From positions 13,443,976 to 13,507,975 of the forward strand of contig NC_051089.1 in the NCBI RefSeq assembly GCF_901709675.1: 64,000 bases of DNA, given 5' to 3'. The first letter of the stretch is position 1. Every line of letters begins with the position of its first letter. The notes beneath the pieces are model-generated. The model saw nothing but the letters and a program-made list of their open reading frames with translations. It made no database searches and was not told where the DNA came from. This DNA is from Syngnathus acus (taxonomy: Eukaryota; Chordata; Actinopteri; Syngnathiformes; Syngnathidae). Shown here one piece after another: positions 60,116-64,000 of the stretch. The position numbers were made by a program, and so were the translations under genes.

Positions 60116-62400
60116 TTAAGCGTAGAAGGTTTCGACTTTGACTGCCTGACAGAACATTGTCATGGAAAACACCAGGCCTAGGATCTGGAAAACATCAAAC
60201 GTTCATGTCTAATCGATTCTTTCTGCTTTCATTATTCATATTCATTTTGAATTAGGATTTGTCAATTAATCCACACTCAATTACTACATCATCTAATCTA
60301 TGAGCTGTCAAAAATGTGCCAATATTTTCCCTTTTACTGCAAATTAATATTGGCTGCCCTTTGGGCGACTCGCTGTTTATCACTAACCACTATTATCTTT
60401 ACTGTCTTTTTTATTAAGGGGCAGCACAGTGGACGGAAGATGCAGAGCTGCATTGTTTTATATTGGCAGGTGTTCCCAATACTTTGGTGACAAACGGCTT
60501 TCTGAACATCGTAGTGCAGTTCTACATTTCAATAAGCTGCAACTGTAATAAGAGGTTAATGTCAAATGTGCAATATGTTTTGTTATCTTTGCAAAGACAA
60601 CATTTGTGGATCTGATGTCGTGAGCAGTGAGTGATGCTTGACGCTCCCAGGAACAGAAAAGTGTGTTAGAATTATGTGATGTACGTCATTCTTGACATAA
60701 AAAATGAAGTTTACGTGAGCTCATACTAAGCACCAGTGGTTTTATTAATATGGTTTACACATAAAAGAGAGTGACATCATGAAATAGACCCCAAGGTACA
60801 CAAGTTCATCACAATCATTTAACACCAGGGGAAGTAAAGTGAACACAAGCGTGTCGTAATACATGACCTTTCAGATGATTTATGACTTGGAGATATAGCA
60901 GGTTGTCGGTTAAACTGCAGCTTCAGCAATTTAGTCTCCCGCTCTCTATGTTCACATGGCAAAGTGTTCTTGAGCAAGACACTGGATAACATTCTCCCAC
61001 TGCTTAGGTCAGTGTTATGCTTTCAAGACCACCATTAGGTGAGAAGTGCTCACCCTTTCCTTCTGGTTTCTATTCTAGTTTATTCTTATTATTATTATTA
61101 TTAGTAGTAGTAGTAGTAGTAGTAGTATCTGTATCCACCCATCATCCATAAAACTAAAACTTCATTTTCCGTATCCTGTTGAGTCGAAGCCTATCGCAGA
61201 TCTCTTTGGGCAAGAGGCTGGGCAAATTGGACTGGTTAATTGCAGGGCACATATTGACTCCTTGACCCTTACTGACAATTTATGTGAACCACGTAGAGTC
61301 GTCAAATGCATCTTAATAGCAATGGCTTGTATTAAAAAAAAATCTCATTAGAGGGAGACTCGTAAAAGCCAAGGTACCATTGTTATTGATGTGCAATATA
61401 CATTATTATGTAAAGCTAGGCACTAACGTTGATGTTGTCATGACATAATAAAACAATAAATGGAGGAGATAATAATTCGAAGGATGACTCAGAAATATCC
61501 TCTCTGATATATATTTTCTAAATTTCATTTCGATTGTACTTTGAATTACTTTGAAGACCAAATAATGAGTTGCCCAATACAATCATTGTTCTTGCAGTCG
61601 AAGGCGACTGTTGGAAAAAAAATAAAACCTCTTGGAGTAAAGCTGACTTAGCATTACATTACACCGAGATTTATCAAAAAATACAGATATTTATTCACTT
61701 TAGTCATCATTAATGTAACACTTAAAAAAAAGTGCTTTTCTGCACATATTTTGCACTTCAAGAGAATCATTAGGGAGATTTGTATTTACGTTTAAGCTCA
61801 TTGAGCAGTGGCCAACTTTGCATACTTCCCAAATAGTTACTCTGGGGGGAAAAAAGGTAATGCATCACTTTGCATGAGCCATAATTACACACACGCTCAA
61901 ACACTGTTAAGTTGATTACATCTACTTTCTGGTTCATTTGCTGTATTAGAAGATTCAAAGCACCGCTGAGAGTCTAATGGCTGACTACAAATGAGCCTGC
62001 AGCTGCAGAAGAACCACGTGACTGATGCCTTCAAGAACGGAGTATTTCACTTTATCTGTTGTGCAGGCATGTCACGTAGCAATCGGCCGCGAAGGAGATA
62101 AAAGAGTTTTATGGAATGTCAACCCCCCCCCCCCCCCCCCCCCCCGATGTGGTCTTCAGTGCGAACATACTTTTGCGGTCCCTAGAAATCCTGCGGCAGC
62201 ACTTAATTCAAAGGACGCTGGAAATGTTAGGTTTACCTAACCACAAGTCAGAGTGCCCGTATGCAAGTGGAAATATCAAAAAGTGACTCACAAATCATGG
62301 AAGTCTCTCTAATTACCTGAGTAAGTGCCGTGCATAGAGCAAAGATCCAAAGGGCCACCAGATTCTCATTAAGCCAGTCCTTCACCCGCTCGTAACACGG
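60116..62400 (-). CDS. tspan4: TSPAN4-type tetraspanin, last two coding exons (partial)
   Basis: TSPAN4 is a four-pass membrane protein; the mammalian protein promotes migrasome formation. The penultimate exon (62400 down to 62317) encodes PCYERVKDWLNENLVALW then IFALCTALTQ: the last cysteine of the large extracellular loop and helix 4. The last exon (60184 down to 60116) encodes ILGLVFSMTMFCQAVKVETF then YA and TAA. Both are phase 0 with consensus splice sites (ACAG acceptor, GTAATT donor; CCAG acceptor). From memory human TSPAN4 reads PCYETVKVWLQENLLAVGIF...ILGLTFAMTMYCQ, clearly closer than TSPAN9 (which ends GKKYDA). The earlier exons with the CCG and PDSCC motifs are not in 62401-64000 and must lie beyond the right edge. 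Which fish co-orthologue (a or b) cannot be told. Confidence 0.88.
61086..61128. repeat. compound (TTA)n(GTA)n microsatellite
   Basis: About six TTA units run directly into about eight AGT/GTA units, in the last intron of the TSPAN4-type gene. Confidence 0.9.
61137..61275 (-). repeat. ATGG-tailed repeat copy, minus orientation
   Basis: CCATCATCCATAAAACT...CCGTATCCTGTTGAGTCGAAGCCTATCGCAG...CTGGTTAATTGCAGGGCACAT matches the reverse complement of the family at 23198-23497 (GATTGGCTGG, GGGATAGGCT, GGATGGATGG modules), strongly decayed. Confidence 0.5.
62123..62145. repeat. poly(C)23 tract
   Basis: 23 consecutive C in an intron of the TSPAN4-type gene. It could fold as an i-motif, or as a G-quadruplex on the other strand; length is likely variable. 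Confidence 0.95.
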
Positions 62401-62433
62401 CTGTTGACACACACGCACACACAGACACACACA

Positions 62434-62469
62434 CAGGAGATGCGTTAAACAGGAGATGCGTTAAACAGG
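62434..62469. repeat. 16-bp tandem duplication
   Basis: CAGGAGATGCGTTAAA occurs twice in tandem, 35 bases upstream of the penultimate TSPAN4-type exon acceptor and next to a CACACA stretch. Confidence 0.85.
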
Positions 62470-63111
62470 CGAATGGCAGTCTTAGGACTGTCATCAGTCA
62501 TGTCATGATTTCAGTGTGCATATACCTGCCAATCTTAATGCTTAATCTCACCAAGACATTTTTCAATAGCTCAATGGCAGCATTTTGGCGCAGGGTACTT
62601 TATGTTCCAGCATAGGTGTGCCCCAGTGCAAAAAGCAGGGTTCATAAAGTGCAAAGTTGCAAAGGTTAGCTGTGCAAGCACATTTGGGATCAACTCAAAA
62701 GGAGATTTTGAGGCAGACCATCTCTCAGGTCCAACACCAGCAATCTCTGACATCATAAATATTCTTCGAGACGAGTGGATACATACTCGCACAGAGACTC
62801 GCAAATATTGCACAAAGTATTCCCAGAGAATAGTCAAGGGTGCAACATTTTGTTGTCATTTTTACTCCCGGGTCAGCCATATAGACGCTTTAGTCCCGCA
62901 GTGTAATTACATTGTGTATCGACTGTCAATACTAAAATTGCAAATTGTCTTGACTTTTAAAAAAATGGAGATCTTTCTTGCAATTTCTATTACCATTCAT
63001 CTTTTTAAAAATTTGAACAATTCTTACTAGTCTCTGACTTCAAAACTAGTTTGGTGTGTAACCTATACTATATACATGAGACGTTCATACAATTTTTTAG
63101 GTTGACAGTTG

Positions 63112-63179
63112 TAATGGCCCTCCGAAGGAAACTATGACTACGATGCGGCCCGCGACAAAAATGAGTTTGACACACCTGC
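63112..63179. mobile_element. hAT-type element terminus
   Basis: GGCCCTCCGAAGGAAACTAT then GATGCGGCCCGCGACAAAAA and TGAGTTTGACACACCTG matches the end of a common hAT-derived repeat (complement CAGGTGTGTCAAACTCA). The other end is not identified. Confidence 0.5.
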
Positions 63180-64000
63180 TTTAGTCTGTCTTATTATTCT
63201 GTCTGTACACTTCAAGTAGGTTCGTGTACCTGACTAAAATGTGATTTTCCTCCCTGCAGATGCTTTGCCAGACCTTTACTCACTGCTTGTTCCTCACATT
63301 TGTTTGAACCAGAATTAGTAAGTGAAAAGCAAACTATATAGTAGGCCACAGACTTGGCCACTGAAGAATATTACAAGTATCACTGGATGTTTAGGGCAAT
63401 TATACAGACAACAATTTGCCTCCTTTCCTTCTCTAAAAATGCACCTTCTTACAGCGCTGTACAAATTATCTTAATTTAACCTGTCCTGATGAGAGAGTAT
63501 TCCTGTTCAGTACCTTCAACAATGATAGGAACCACCATCTTAAAACTGCATACCTTACATGAACTTTCTTTTTACACCGCCTCTATCTCAGACGTTTTTT
63601 TTGTTTTTTTTCAATTACACTTGAAAATCATTTTTTTAAAACTCCGAGTGTCCCTGACGAAGAGGAATAGTTATATCAATAAGGAGGACTGGGGCAGTGC
63701 CCTCTTGGATGAAAAATGGAAGGGTGTGACAAAAAGGAGGCGAGGTGTCAAGGAAGAACGTAAAGGCTGAATTACAAATGATGGAGGAAAGGTTTGCAAG
63801 AAGGGTCAGGTGGCAAATGTTAGCCCCAGGGAACTTTCAGACATTGAGTTGTGTCAGCTTCGGATCAGTGAAAAAAACATCTTAAGACATAGTGAAGAAT
63901 GGCTGAAAGTGCTGCTACCATACAGGGGCAGTGTTCTCACTCAATAATTTATACCTACAGATACAATTTGGTGACTGCTATTTATATAATCTAAATAATC

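Larger units (their letters stand above)
62401..64000. other. intron of the TSPAN4-type gene (right edge)
   Basis: No further tetraspanin exon is visible on the minus strand. It holds the 16-bp duplication and a hAT-type terminus near 63112-63179; the rest is unremarkable AT-rich sequence. Confidence 0.5.

Overview
This window is animal nuclear DNA, almost certainly from a ray-finned fish and probably a percomorph. It carries spliced genes with GT-AG introns, all with clear vertebrate orthologues, in a 60% AT background full of fish-type repeats: mariner-like and hAT-like miniature elements, Tc1 relics, and a retroposed repeat ending in GGATGGATGGA. There are no bacterial-type operons, CRISPR arrays or phage genes. 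The clade is inferred from gene content and repeat style, not from a species-level marker.

Layout, left to right. (1) 1-4.6 kb: the 5' part of a CD151-type tetraspanin on the minus strand, with two coding exons (1012-1203, 2340-2423); the rest lies beyond the left edge. (2) 7.1-9.6 kb: TMEM138, plus strand, four coding exons; the usual start codon is replaced by AAA. (3) 10.58-21.34 kb: CFAP70 (TTC18), minus strand. I traced 26 coding exons that join in frame to 1092 codons plus stop. (4) 23.83-50.27 kb: DDB1, plus strand, 27 coding exons joining to exactly 1140 codons plus stop, the human length. (5) 50.3-59.7 kb: intergenic sequence with repeats and no gene I can support. (6) 60.1-62.4 kb: the last two exons of a TSPAN4-type tetraspanin, minus strand, whose 5' part lies beyond the right edge.

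TMEM138 (transition zone of the primary cilium) and CFAP70 (axonemal, outer dynein arm region) are both ciliary genes and converge tail to tail. CFAP70 and DDB1 diverge from a 2.5-kb shared upstream region with a perfect RFX X-box, a palindromic CRE and, next to DDB1, an ETS/ZNF143-like element. DDB1 is the adaptor of CUL4 ubiquitin ligases. The block sits between two tetraspanins; from memory, in human CD151 and TSPAN4 are close neighbours on 11p, DDB1 and TMEM138 are on 11q, and CFAP70 is on chromosome 10.

The most notable observations are a U12-type AT-AC intron in DDB1 (48262-49010), a 1.4-kb near-perfect palindrome (foldback-like element) nested in a mariner-like element inside DDB1 intron 19, the X-box upstream of CFAP70, and the missing TMEM138 start codon. 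I found no credible undescribed gene system; this is a conserved vertebrate gene block with interesting structural and regulatory details.
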